Shown here piece after piece: positions 37,101 through 49,018 of a stretch of DNA of 64,000 nt. Source of the stretch: Larimichthys crocea. Its lineage: Eukaryota > Chordata > Actinopteri > Sciaenidae. The stretch covers positions 7,917,291 through 7,981,290 of the forward strand of contig NC_040021.1 in assembly GCF_000972845.2 (NCBI RefSeq). Direction: 5' to 3'. Positions within the stretch are counted from its first letter, which is position 1; each line of letters starts with the position of its first letter. The translations under genes and the position numbers were made by a program. The notes below the pieces were generated by a model, which saw nothing but the letters and a program-made list of their open reading frames with translations, had not been told where the DNA came from and made no database searches.

Positions 37101-39129
37101 ACATACCAACTCCTTTAAATTGTCCTGAACCTTGCCAAGACATGGGTTCATTTTTAAGAAAAAATCTTATTAATTACATTAATGTTCACCACTAAAATGA
37201 TGATTAGTTTAAGAAATAAGTAAAACAGAGAAGTAATTTAAATAAGTAGCAAATACAGGCTCAGTGCAGGTCAAGTTGTATTTATTTGTCTGGCTAGGAA
37301 ACAGGAAGTGCGACAATTAAATTAAAATGTGTACTTAAATACAGTACTCAAGTAAATATACTTAATAACATTTCACAACTGCACCTCAGTACTGAGGTTC
37401 ATTAAATCAATTAAACTTAATACTCTGTTTTTTCCTTAGAGAGCCAAATCTAAACCTTATGGTGAACCATAGGTCAAAAGTAAGCACCTATTGTTTTGTA
37501 TTGCTAAGGTAAACACAGGGATCCCAAGTTTACTTCGTTGACTGACTTCATGCGCGGTGTCACTCTACCCATTGTAATAAATAATTGCATATTAAAGCAT
37601 ATGTCTTGCATATGAAAGCTATCATTTGATATATTAGATCAATAAATCAAACATTGGTGGTAGGTAAACAAATTGCCTGTGAAAGCGTGCTGATTCTTGG
37701 CAGTAGCACCTACTATATCTGAGCCCGTCGTATTGCTCTTTTACTCCTCTGATAATACTCCCCTGATTGAAATCAGGCATTGAGGAATACAGTTCACATT
37801 CACATGATGGGATTATTAGAGGTTTTATTCCCCTTGTGCCAAACATCAAGTCTCCACTTGAACCAATGCTCTCTGTCTTTCTCTCCCTTGATTCTAACCA
37901 GCCTCAGCAGTTTTGATCTGAATTATCAGCCAATAAAACTGTAAATCAAGCTGCTATGGATAGCTTTTCAATTGCACACCCTCATGCAGATCCATTTTAC
38001 TACAGTGATAGCTTACACCGAGGCCAGAGTGTAAATCACCATGAGTTGTGATCATCACTGTGCTTTCTGTATCTTAAACTCATATTGTATATTTATGCTG
38101 CATCAAGGTTTTTTTTTTTCAAATGCTGTTCAGACACATCTGGAGCACCACAGCATCTTAAAATAATTCATTCACTGTCTGTTGCAGGGTCTAAGCCTAT
38201 GCATGTCCTCAGATTGCTGCAGCAGCACAGCACTGACTGGCTCTGACAGGACTCTCTCCTTGGACCTCTCCTCCAGGCCATTTGTCAGCAGACAAGCCCT
38301 GCAATACAGAGTACAGATTGGCAGTTGACTAGAACAGCGTTCAGTGTGAGTGAGCATAGGCACCATAGGGGCTGTGAATGAGGAATAACACAAAGCCGAG
38401 CTGAGTAAACACGATCCTCCGGCGTAATGAATCAGTTCATACTTCCTTGACAACAGAAGCCTGTCGGGTATAAATGAAAACACATGCATAAATATTCTCC
38501 CTGCTTAATATTTTATCAGTTACACCCACCCTGCATCTACATAAACCACCGCAAAGTGATGAACCAGCATCCACCTGAATGGTGACCATATGTTGTTCCA
38601 CATTTCTTGTTCGCTGTCTGCGAGTTCAGTAAGAGGCACAGTTTGTTTTCCACAAGTCTCTTCTTCTAAAGGTGATTAATCATAATTTCAGACACAACAC
38701 AGGTGAAAACAGAAAACACCTTAATTCTCCCGAGTGCTGCTTTGTTTGCTGTTTGGCACCCTTGAAACTCCTGCAGCAAAAGGCTTTCATTAAACACCCA
38801 TTCTACAGCAGGATGCTTAAATCACAGCTGGTGTAAAAGCATAGGTGACTAGTGTTTTTATAGATGAGAAAGGAGATATGTGGTTCTAATTAGACCACTG
38901 GCTATCTCAGCGGACCTCCTGTCATTGCGTGTGCCCAGACCCTCTCTTTAATTACTCACAGAGAAAAGAGGATGTCAAGTGAAAATAGCAAAGTATAGAG
39001 GCTCCATGTAAGACATGCTGGATGATTTCTGCTGTGGGGCAGAAGAGATCCAGACTACAGCACTGGGAAGGATTCTTTAGACACGCAATTCATCACAGAG
39101 AGCTGAATGCAACTTTCAAAGTATAATTA
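34141..39129. other. non-coding stretch, nothing identified
   Basis: Apart from the repeat-like phrase near 37,330, no gene, simple array or mobile element stands out. The open frames are short and without recognisable domains. Confidence 0.45.
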
Positions 39130-39640
39130 TGTAGTAGAATAAAAACGTTTTTTGTCTCAGCAAGTATCAGACGGATTGTCATGAAATCCAGTACAGCGCT
39201 ATCATAAACACAACTGTTGGATGGATTGTTATGGCATTTTGACGATAATGTTCCCTTCAGGATAAACTGTAATTGTGTCTGAAAAGTCATGTACGTGTGA
39301 AGACCTAACCCCTTTGTCATATACTTTTTTTATACTTATGACCAAACACCTGCAAAACACTCAGCCTCAGCTGCACTGCATGTTTAGTGTTAATCAGCAA
39401 ATGTTAACATGATAAATTAAGATGGTGAACATGGTGAGTATTAGACCTGGCTGACATCAACATATGAATACTCTGGGCTCTTGAGCAAGTGCATTTGATA
39501 GGGCCGTTAATATGACCACAGAGGGTTGACCATATTGGCACGCCGACATTAGCATTTAGGTCAAAGCAATAAGGTGAGGCTGCATGGCTGGAGAGGCTTG
39601 TTTTGTCTCATCAAGAAAGATTACATCTGCTATGAGTACA
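39130..39640. repeat. dispersed teleost repeat, longer copy
   Basis: Shows 'ttggatggattgttatggca', 'ttcaggataaactgtaatt', 'accaaacacctgcaaaac', 'cagcctcagctgcactgca', 'atgttaacatgataa' and 'gacattagcatttag' in the order of an abundant percomorph repeat. It is the same family as 1,470-1,780, and fragments recur at about 56,190-56,300 and 57,950-58,050 inside the inverted repeat. Confidence 0.6.
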
Positions 39641-42600
39641 GGCTTTGTCTTGAGCATTTTATCTCAGTTATAATTCTGTGTTATTTTTGGCAGTAATTTA
39701 AAGGTAATGCTACGTCACTGTCAACGGCCATCACTATGTTGCACAGTTTAAAGTGTGGAGATTTTATAGACTGACAACTGATGGGAGAAACCTTGTACTC
39801 TGACACACCTGTGGCACATCATGATTACCCACAAGCCCAGAATTGTAAGTGCGAGAGCGAGAAGTACATTCACTCCTCCACACAAGGAGAAGCCAGAAAG
39901 AAAGAGACTGGGGGGGGAGACAGATAAACAAACAAAAACTTGATGTTTTCTCAGGGAGAAAAACAAGACAACACCGCATTCTTTGGCTTGTTGGTGGGTC
40001 GCACACTTCCTCGGTTACCATGGCAACAGCCGTCCCCGTGGAGAAGGGTTCCGGCTCAGTCCCGGGGGGGGGGGTCAGTGTTTGACTGAATGGTTGTCAG
40101 GATGCAAGAGGAATGATGACGTATAGAGCCGTTCTGACAGACACACAGAGGCACAGTTAAGAGCATTAAAAGGTTTGTGGGTGTGTGTGTGTATGTGTGT
40201 GTGTGTGTGCACATATACTCTTCTGACAGCATGTATTAAAGAGCAGGTCACTGAGAGGGTCTAGAAGAATTTTTGCTGGGCCTGAAAAAGAAATCGACTC
40301 AACTCCTCACAACTCAAGCTCACTCCTCATCCTGGAAATATATGTGCATATTTTATGGCATTGTTTTCTGTTAATGTAAGAATAAAAATAAATAAAATAA
40401 CACATCACTGTACTGTATGTGTATGTATTAGATGTCTACTACAGCCCCAATTTGCATGTGCAGCAGACACAATAATATCTTTTAACAATGATGTGCAAAG
40501 GTTTTCCAAATTGAGAAAAGATTGCTGTTAATTCTGGTAACGACCCGAATCATTCTCCTGTTTCTGCCAAACTTCTTGCTTACACCCACTTATAAGAAAT
40601 ATCAATAAACGATCAATGAGATATCTGTAGATTTTGTGTGAGCTGAAGATGTGCTGGACACTCGGAGCTCTATTTAAAAAGCACATTATTAAAATCTCTG
40701 CTATGTCTTCCCTGCCTTTATGCAACATGAAGTTAATTCCCAGTGATAATTAAACCCTTAGCACATTTTCATCTTCTTACCTCTACTTTACATAATTATC
40801 CTCAGGCTTCTCTCTACTGCATGGAATCTGAACAGCTGGATCCTAAAGACAAAGCTCCTTTATATAATGTGTATGCAGAGGATATTATTAGGTTATGATC
40901 ACCCTGGCTAACAATCTAGGAATTCTGTCACTGTCAATAAAAAGCAAAATTACTAATGGGAAAACAAATCAGTCCAAATCAACAGCTATCACAGCCCCGA
41001 TGTCAGATATGCCATTTGTATAATCAGTAACTGACAGCAACGGTGACAGCCAATTGCATAAGTGGTTCGCAAATGCAGTGCTTAAGTTTACGAGTCCCTA
41101 AACAGTCTGTTTCATTAGACGTGAGTGTGAAGCTTTGGAAGGTCACAGATGTGTTTCATAGACATACAGCACATGTATGCCAGAGTAGTCTTAAAGCACT
41201 ATAGGTACAAGAACATTGGAGCTATATGAGACTTTACAAATGGCCTTGCTGCTTTTAGCCCCAGAGGAGCTGAAATATTCAGTACTAAATGTATAAATTC
41301 AAACGTGTGATGCTCGTATTTGTATGTGCCTGCTTTACACCATACAGGGAGGATCAGGGAAACCGGCAACTGTCTGAACCCCCGCTTAGTTCGACCTCGG
41401 TCAAGAAATTGTCAGTGTGGCCAAGGTTTGTATTTTTCTAAGGAGTTCATTTAGGTTTATGAGTGAGTTAAAGATTTAGATATAGAATTAAGAACAGGTT
41501 CATGTACTGTAGGAAAAAATGGATGAAACAGAATACTCTATTATAATGTATAAGTTGCAGTGCTACTCTGTTATACCATATATATCTCATCATCACATTT
41601 TATTTATACTTAAAGCCGTATTTTTTCAAATTTCACACTTATGCCCCTGTTGTTATCTAGCCAACAAGGTAATACCAATTTTAGTGCACACAGCGTTGGA
41701 AAACTTTTCATATTAACACAGGATCACAATACTACTGTATGTGAAAGATGTTGCTCATAGTGAGAATTGTCAGAATCCTCAGTGCTTCATAGAGCACATC
41801 TATAGACACATTTTCCGCAGTTTTTTCCCCTCAATTACTTACAATTATCTCAGTGATCATGATTAAGATGAAGATTGTGCACTTGTGCACATCAGTGTTG
41901 ACTACAACTGTATACACCCATCCTTCACTTACTGATTACTCCTCTTTATTGCCTTCACACTACTTCCTGCATTGATTGGTGCCGAGAGTAACCGATCAAC
42001 ATTAACTGCTAACGCAGATGAGTTGCATGTGAAAATAATTTGAAGGAGCTGCGTGATGAATGTGGTGGGCGCTGGGTGTATGCCTCTTTGATGTTATGAG
42101 ATGAATGCAGTCAATGGGTCAGTGGAAAGCAGTTACAAAGATAGATGAACAGGAAAGTGTGTGTCTTTGAGATGCCACCCTAAAAATTGTGTTTTCTCAG
42201 AGCTCCATCGGTGTAAATGGGTCTGATGGTCAACAGAAAGTCTGCAGTCAGCTCCTTCACCATAGGAGGATGGAGACACCAATGATTTCCATGGAGACGG
42301 GGAAAGAGAGCGAGGGGTGGGGGTAGAGAGATAGAGAGGAGGTGTGTGTATGTTGGGGAGATGATAAATGAGTCTACACCATGCTGTCATTTGTACTTTG
42401 GCATCCAGTCCAAAGCACAATTTAGTGTAAAATATTACACTGGCCCCTTCAGATGACAAAGTTTAATGCTGATGTATGAATAGACAGAGACTAGCCCCAG
42501 CTGCTATTGAACAGAGGGAGGTAGCTATTCTTCTCAAAGGGCAATTAATTAGCGTGCACACAACCACTGCAGAGGATAGACACCGAAAAAGGGCAGCCAT

Positions 42601-43090
42601 ACTCTGGTCTTGTATGTGTAACAACAAAAAGCAAGACAAGTCGATGTAGTGATATTGGATGATTAGAAAGAGGGAAGGAGAGAACGTGGGAACCAAATGG
42701 GGCATTTCTGACATTGATTAGAGGTTCTCAGTTTAAATTGTTTTATTCCAAGAAATTTACAACAATTTACAGTCAGTTTAAAAAAAACAGATAAGACTAT
42801 AAGAGATATGACCCATGTTGATTCAGCTGACTCTGAGAATATAACCCTTTGCAGAAGAAACTATCTATCAGACATGGAAAATATAAATAGCAACAGTAAT
42901 GGCCACAGTCATTTGTAGCTCATTTGATATTTATAATCTAATATATGATTGCATGCTACCTGCTCAGCATCAAACCACTGGGAGAAAAAGTTAGAGACCA
43001 GCTGGTGAACATAGTGAATCGAAATGCTTCACATGCTAAAGACACAAATATTTCCCTGAGGAGTTGGTGGAAATGAAGTAGAGCAAAAAT
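39641..43090. other. non-coding stretch, simple repeats only
   Basis: Includes two G runs (near 39,910 and 40,065) and a (TG)n array (about 40,180-40,209). No exon is supported. Confidence 0.45.
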
Positions 43091-43169
43091 GACAGTGAAC
43101 ATTAGAGTCTGCCCTCTTGACTTTTTAAGATTACAGCTTAGTCCCCTGTGATCAAAGTTTTTATAATCA

Positions 43170-43430
43170 TATAATTAATTCAAATCAATTAGATTTTTAT
43201 TATTTAGATGGAGGTGATGCAATTTAACATGGTTCCAATACACTGGCGCTGCTTACTCTCCTGCACTCTGTGCTTAAAAGAAAACGCCTCTTCCCTGGGG
43301 TTCAAAATGCCTGCAGTACAAACAATAACACACCCACGGTTCTCAGAGCTCACAGTCCGAGCAGCCTGGCAAACAAAATGAGTTAACATTAGCAAACAGC
43401 AGCTATAACTCACATCAGTTTATCTCATTA
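43170..43430. repeat. repeat-like 5' flank of WxxW gene copy A
   Basis: The segment with 'cctcttccctggggttcaaaatgcctgcagtacaaa' (quoted in parts: 'cctcttccctggggttc', 'aaaatgcctgcagtacaaa') and 'agcaaacagcagctataact' has a diverged partner at about 56,920-57,060 in the spacer of the inverted repeat ('cctcttcccggttgtcc', 'aaaatgcttgtagtacaaa', 'agctaacagcagctatagct'). A further similar start, 'gcaatttaacat.gttc', is at 43,219 and 51,224. So the region just upstream of copy A is sequence that recurs within this locus. Confidence 0.6.
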
Positions 43431-43439
43431 TCTGCAATC

Positions 43440-46400
43440 ATGATCAAACTGGTAAGACTTTTTGTATTATATTTTCAACATGAGTATGTTTTTGCATGAG
43501 TAAGTTCTTTAAGTGCAGTATGTCATATTTTAACCTTTCAAATGTCCTCCGATAGTTAACAATTGTCATTGTTGCTGGACTGATATATGGTAGGATCATC
43601 TCAATGAATAGTCATGATCAAAAGTACAATTTTGATTACTATATAATCAGAAATATATTCAGTCACAGTATATAACATTTTCCTGATTATTTTTAACAGA
43701 AAGCCACCAGTATGTCAGAGGATCACCTAACTCAGGGAAAAGATGTAAGACCCTTCACTGTAGTCCATCCAATGTGCAGCATCTTCGTGAGCTCGTCTCA
43801 TTACATTCATGCATAAGTGTAATTCTGACTACTCTATAATCAGAAATAGAGACAGTTACAATATATAACATTGTCCTGATTATTTTTAACAGACGGCTAT
43901 AACAATGGCAAAGGATGGCATCAGTCATGGAATGAAAGACGTAAGAACCTTCACTCTTGTCCACTCTTGCAAACGCAAGCCAGCAGATCAAGTCTCATCA
44001 CATGTAGTTTACAAAAGTTTATATTGTCAGTTTTATATTATATTCTGTACCACCTTAACAGTTATGCTTTAGGAATGGCAATTTCAAAAAATACTTTTTC
44101 CTTTGTCACACAGGAGAAGCATCCCACTTCAATCAAATGAAGCCAGGTTAGTGACTGATTTCAGTGGAAATCCTGATAGTTGAAGTACAAACTAAACCAT
44201 TCAGTGGTTCATTTTGTATAGAAAGTTCTGACATCTATTGTTTTGTTTCAGGATGTTCAGCAGGACAGCCCTGCAACAATCCCACCCAGATCAGTAAGCA
44301 GATCACACATTTTGTCTTTTACATTTAAACTGCATGTGTTTTTGTATCTTTTTTTTTTCTATAAATATGAATCTAGACCAAATCTAACATGCTCCAATGC
44401 AGCCAGGTTAGTGATTGATTTTAGTAGAAAATCCTTGTAGTTAAAGTACAAACTAAACTATTCAGTGGTTCATTTTGTATAGAGAGTTCTGACATCTATT
44501 GTTTTGTTTCAGGATGTTCAGGATGTTGGGTTAGGGTTAGATCAGTAAGCAGTTATCACACATTTTGTTTTTTACATTTTCATTGCATGTGTTTTTGTAT
44601 CTTTTTTTTCTTTAAATACTAATCTAGCCCAAATCTAACATGTAATTACAGACAGATTTCAAATGTTTTGTTGTAGCCCCATGAGTGTGAGAAAAGAACT
44701 CCTGCAAACGCAAGCAAGCAGATTAAGTCTTATCACATCCAGTTAACAAAAATGTCTTCTTCTTTTCTAACAGATTCTTGTAAAGTAAAACAATAAAAAA
44801 ACTTTTTCATTTGTCACACAGTTATGGGATCATACTTTCCTCCAATGCAGCCAGGTGAGTGATTGGTTTTAGTAAAAATCCTGATAGTTAAAGTACAAAC
44901 TAAAGAATTCAGTAGCTCATTGTGTATAAAGGTTCTGACATCTATTGTTTTGTTTCAGGATGTTCAGCTGGATGGCCCTGCCACTATCCCACCCAGATCA
45001 GTAAGCAGATATCACATCATTTTTTTGTGTTGTGTTTTTGTATCTTTTTTTTCTTTTAATACTAATCTAGACCAAATCTAACATGTAATTACAGACAGAT
45101 TTCAAATGTTTTGTTGTAGCTTCATGAGTGAAGCACATGACCCTCATGACCCTCGAACCAAGGGTCTAAGGACAGAGGGTGTCACTCCCTGTACAGATTG
45201 TAAAGCCCTCCGAGACTTTGGGCTATATAAATAAGATTTGATTTGATTTGATTTGATTTGATTTGATTTGATTTGATTTGAATGTGGGAAAAGAACTGCG
45301 GCAAACGCAAGCAAGCAGATGAAGTGTCATCACAAAACTGAAAGAAAAACTTCATTTTTATATTATATTCTGTAACACCTTAACAGTTGTGCTTCAGAAA
45401 TGGCAAAATTTTCTATCAGTTTCTTGTAAAGTAAAACAATAAAAAAATTGTCATTTTGTCATTTGTCACACAGGTGTAGAATCCAACTGTGCTCCAATAC
45501 GACCAGGTTAGTGATTGATTTTAGTGGAAATCCTGATAGTTAAAGTACAAACTAAAGAATTCAGTAGTTCATTTTGTATTGAAAGTTCTGACATCTATTG
45601 TTTTGTTTCAGAATGTTCAGATGAACAGCGCTGCTACTATCCGACCCACATCCGTAAGCAGATCACACCTTTTGTTTTTCACATTTACATTGCATGTACC
45701 TTTTTTTTTCATTTAAGACTGACCTAGACAAAATCTAAGATCTGTAATTCAGACAGATTTTAAATGCTTTGTTGCTAACTTATCTCATTTTGAATACCTT
45801 GGTCCAGAATGCTGGACACCATGGTTTGACAGAAAGTCCATTACCGACGACTGGGAGACCTTCCAGTATCTTCATAGAGAGCATCCGGAAGAGATCTGTC
45901 CTAACCCAGTTGATATTCAGACCAATGGTCAGAATATCCGTTTCAGCTGCTATCCCCCTTTCTGTGGTGGAGGAGGTACAGTACTGTATGAGCACATTAT
46001 GGACTGTTAAGCTGCAAATACAAAGTTGATATCTCCTCCTCTTTCATTGTTCATGTGCATAAGCAATAATATAAAATCGTGCTTTGGCTCCACAGTTTTC
46101 CACCACTCATCCTGTCTTTTTTATTTTACTCCCTGCAGTGTGTTGGACCCGCTGGTTTGACAGTGTCCGTTCTAAGGGCTCAGTGTCAGTGCAAATTAGC
46201 CGGGCTACCTGTGACTACCCTTTGTACATTGAGGCTGTTACTGTTAAATCAATGACCCCAGCCACTGACACAGGGGAGATCTTCAAAACGTAAGTTGAGT
46301 TTATGTTGTGAAGAGTAAGAAACATGAATAACCCAGTGTTCCTCGGATATCTAAGAGATTTAACATTTGAAAAGAGGTCATACCTGACATTGTAAAATGA

Positions 46401-46922
46401 TATCAAAGACAAAATGAGAATAGAACAGTTGAAATTTTAGGTTTTTTTTAGATCTTGACCTATATATTGTCTTCTTGCTTCAAATCTCATATTGATTAAT
46501 TAACTGCTTGGCATTGTTGTTGTTTTTTTAGCCTCAATCCAACTGAGGGATTTGTTTGCCGTGATGTAGACCAGGACTGTGACAAAAAACAGTGCAGCGA
46601 CTACAAAGTTCGCTTTGGATGCGCATGCAGTGATGGCGATGGCAATAGAGGTGAAGGCAATGGAGGCGAAGGCAATGGCAATGGCAATGGAGGCGAAGGC
46701 AATGGAGGCAATGGCAATGGAGGCGATGGCAATAGAGGCGAAGGCAATGGAGGCAAAGGCAATGGAGGCAATGGCAATGGCAATGGAGGCGAAGGCAAAG
46801 GAGGCAATGGCAATGGAGGCGATGGCAATAGAGGCAAAGGCAATGGAGGCAAAGGCAATGGAGGCGAAGGCAATGGAGGCGAAGGCAATGGAGGCAGTGG
46901 AAACAGCAAGAATAATCCATAA
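43440..46922 (+). CDS. secreted WxxW-domain protein with Gly/Asn-rich tail (copy A, complete)
   Basis: Exons: 43440-43451, 43556-43589, 43700-43744, 43893-43940, 44114-44146, 44252-44293, 44822-44854, 44959-45000, 45474-45506, 45612-45653, 45808-45975, 46139-46289, 46532-46922. All borders are AG/GT and phases agree, giving about 357 residues. MIKLLTIVIVAGLIY is a signal peptide split over two exons. Small exons then give a cysteine-poor linker and three copies of an exon pair whose second member reads like GCSAGWPCHYPTQI. Next come a half WxxW module (CWTPWFD...CYPPFCGGGG) and a fuller WxxW domain (VCWTRWFD...CDYPLYIEAV...FVCRDVDQDC...CSDYKVRFGC). About 95 residues of GNGGEG-type repeats and SGNSKNNP end it. 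WxxW domains occur in mucins and cartilage intermediate layer proteins, so an extracellular role is likely. The specific function is not known to me. Confidence 0.82.
44378..44547 (+). pseudogene. dead exon pair in copy A
   Basis: The first exon of this unit has lost its 5' part and acceptor; only 'ctccaatgcagccag' and its donor remain. A substitute acceptor (tctag at 44,375) would bring in an in-frame TAA. The second exon (44516-44547) is 32 bases instead of 42, contains gggttagggttag, and would shift the frame. The flanking intact exons are compatible with skipping it. Confidence 0.7.
45131..45281 (+). mobile_element. LINE (L2-like) 3' tail in an intron of copy A
   Basis: Contains 'gattgtaaagccctccgaga', 'tttgggctatataaataaga' and then about nine (GATTT) units, a typical end of fish L2-type LINE copies. 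It interrupts intron sequence that is continuous in the neighbouring unit (compare 44,681-44,710), so it came in after the unit duplicated. Confidence 0.7.
46620..46905 (+). repeat. coding minisatellite (Gly/Asn-rich tail of copy A)
   Basis: Built from ggcaatggaggc units followed by gaa, aaa or gat triplets, giving GNGG followed by E, K or D. The units are irregular (6-, 12- and 15-base steps) but stay in frame. The second copy of the array (about 48,090-48,300) has a different order and number of units, as expected for a fast-changing minisatellite. Confidence 0.9.
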
Positions 46923-47063
46923 TTCATTTTATTATTTACACTTGTACTTTTCCTATAATGAAAATGCCTATTTATCAGTCTGTCTTTTCTTCTTTGTGAA
47001 TATTAAATCATTGACTTGTTTGTGGAGGATAGATACGAGCAAAAATAATCAACAGTCTGTAGC

Positions 47064-47069
47064 AATAAA
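47064..47069 (+). terminator. polyadenylation signal AATAAA, copy A
   Basis: Canonical hexamer about 140 bases after the stop codon. The same 3' UTR block (gtctgtcttttcttctttgt, then the hexamer in 'gtagcaataaaaaatactga') recurs in all four copies, at 48,461 (B), 53,070-53,075 on the minus strand (C) and 60,851 (D). Confidence 0.6.
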
Positions 47070-47220
47070 AAATACTGATCAAATCTCAAATCTCTTTTGT
47101 CACTGAGTTCACTCATAACTTTACACAACGTATTCTTACTGTACTAATGAGCTCATAGGCTTACATGAAGATGTGATGTGGTGTGAGTAATGCAGACTAG
47201 TTTTCAACAGGTGGTGGGAG

Positions 47221-47230
47221 NNNNNNNNNN
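47221..47230. other. assembly gap (10 Ns)
   Basis: Ten Ns separate the 3' flank of copy A from sequence that restarts inside the equivalent of copy A's intron before the first WxxW exon. The true distance across the gap is unknown. Confidence 0.99.
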
Positions 47231-47254
47231 CAATTGGTAAATACCTTGGTCCAG

Positions 47255-48319
47255 AATGCTGGACACCATGGTTTGACAGAGAGTCATTACCGACGACTGG
47301 GAGACCTTCCAGTACTTCATAGAGAGCATCCAGAAGAGATCTGTCCTAACCCAGGTATATTCAGACCAATGGCAGAAATCCGTTCAGCTGCTATCCCCCT
47401 TCTGTGGTGGAGGAGGTACAGTACTGTATAGCACATTAGGACTGTAAGCTGCAAATACAAAGTTGATACTCCTCCTCTTTCATGTGTCATGTGCATAAGC
47501 AATAATATAAAATGTGCTTTGGCTCCACAGTTTTCCACCACTCATCCTGTTTTTTTATTTTACTCCCTGCAGTTTGTGGGACCCGCTGGTTTGACAGTGT
47601 CCGTTTTAAGGGCTCAGTGTCATGCAAATCAGCCGGGCTACCTGCCTACCCTTTGTACATTGAGGCTGTTACTGTTAAATCAATGACCCCAGCCATTGAC
47701 ACAGGGGAGATCTTCAAAACGTAAGTTGAGTTTATGTTGTGAAGAGTAAGAAACATAATAACCCAATGTTTCCTCGGATATCTAAGAGATTTAACATTTG
47801 AAAAGAGTCATACCTGACATTGTAAAATGACATCAAAGACAAAATGAGAATAGAACAGTTGAAATTTTGTTTTTTTTTAGATCTTAGATCCATTCTAATC
47901 ATGTATTTAACGTTACTGATCTGTTGAGCATTAATATGTCTTCTTGCTTCAAAATTGATTAATTAACTGCTTGGCATTGTTGTTGTTTTTTTAGCTTCAA
48001 TACACTGAGGGATTTGTTTGCGTGATGTAGACCAGGACTGTGACAAAAACAGGGCAGCGACTACAAAGTTCGCTTTGGATGCGCATGCAAGTGATGGCAA
48101 TGGCGAGGGCAATGGGGGCAAAATGGCAATGGAGGCAATGGCAATGGCAATGGAGGCGAAGGCAATGGAGGCAATGGCAATGGAGGCAAAGGCAATGGAG
48201 GCAAAGGCAATGGAGGCGAAGGCAATGAAGGCAAAGGCAATGAAGGCAAAGGCAATGGAGGCGTAGGCAATGGAGGCGAGGGCAATGGAGGCGATGGAAA
48301 TGGCAAGAATAATCCATAA
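47255..48319 (+). pseudogene. WxxW gene copy B, 3' half only, frame-broken (possible assembly duplicate)
   Basis: Matches copy A from the first WxxW exon to beyond the poly(A) signal. Exon equivalents are 47255-47415 (161 bases against 168 in A), 47573-47720 (148 against 151) and 47995-48319 (325 against 391). Many single-base deletions break the frame; the first exon already runs to a stop soon after CWTPWFDRES. Splice sites are kept. The introns also show scattered one-base losses, and one has a roughly 40-base insertion near 47,885-47,930 relative to A. Upstream exons are absent because the gap begins here. It is either a real decayed paralogue, an allelic contig end left unmerged, or poorly corrected sequence. 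Confidence 0.8.
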
Positions 48320-49018
48320 TTCATTTTATTATTTCCACCTGTACTTTTCCTATAATGAAAATGCCTATTAATCAGTCTGTCTTTTCTTCTTTGTGAATAT
48401 TAAATCATTGACTTGTTTGTGGAGGATAAATACGAGCAAAAATAATCAACAGTCTGTAGCAATAAAAAATACTGATCAAATCTCAAATCTTTTTTGTCAC
48501 TGAGTTCACTCATAACTTTACACAACGTATTCTTACTGTACTAATGAGCTCATTGGCTTACATGAAGATGTGATGTGGTGTGAGTAATGCAGACTAGTTT
48601 TCAACAGGTGGTTGGAGTTGATATGATATACAGACAGTAGGAGGTGCTGGTTAGCAGTACTGAACAACAGCAATGTGAAATATGGGAAAGCATAAGTCAG
48701 TGAATCTGAATTTAATATCAAAACACATGCACGTATTAACAGGCAGAGTTGAGACAGGTGACATTAGTTTTAGTTTGCCTCTTTCTTTCTCAAACTGTAA
48801 TACTATAAAATCTTCCTATTGATTAATGGAAATAATAGTTTGTATTTTCAATGGAGCTTTAGTCCTCACAACCTCACTCTTTTCTCTTACCTAAATCACA
48901 CCTTTGCCACGTTTCCCTCAAAGTCAAATGCTCCTGTTCGCTTATACCATTACATACTTTTCACAGCTACCTGCAGTCATAACTGCATTCATTTTCCTTG
49001 TTGGGTTTGGGCAAACGG

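Larger units (their letters stand above)
44114..45653 (+). repeat. tandemly amplified exon-pair units inside copy A
   Basis: A unit of one 33-base exon plus one 42-base exon with shared introns occurs at 44114/44252, 44822/44959 and 45474/45612. A fourth, damaged unit sits at about 44380/44516. All intact exons start and end in phase 1, so whole units can be gained without breaking the frame. Copies C and D have a single unit (30 + 42 bases). Confidence 0.85.

Noticed and set aside
44525..44540. GGGTTAGGGTTAG as a sign of a chromosome end
   Set aside because: It is only two units inside a decayed exon with normal sequence on both sides.
46534..46927. Long antisense and alternative-frame open frames (LPLPP, CLRLHC or AMEAKAMEA repeats) over the Gly-rich array
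   Set aside because: They are shadows of a minisatellite whose units are multiples of three. The frame GNGGEG joins correctly to the conserved WxxW cysteines and ends at a stop just before the shared 3' UTR.
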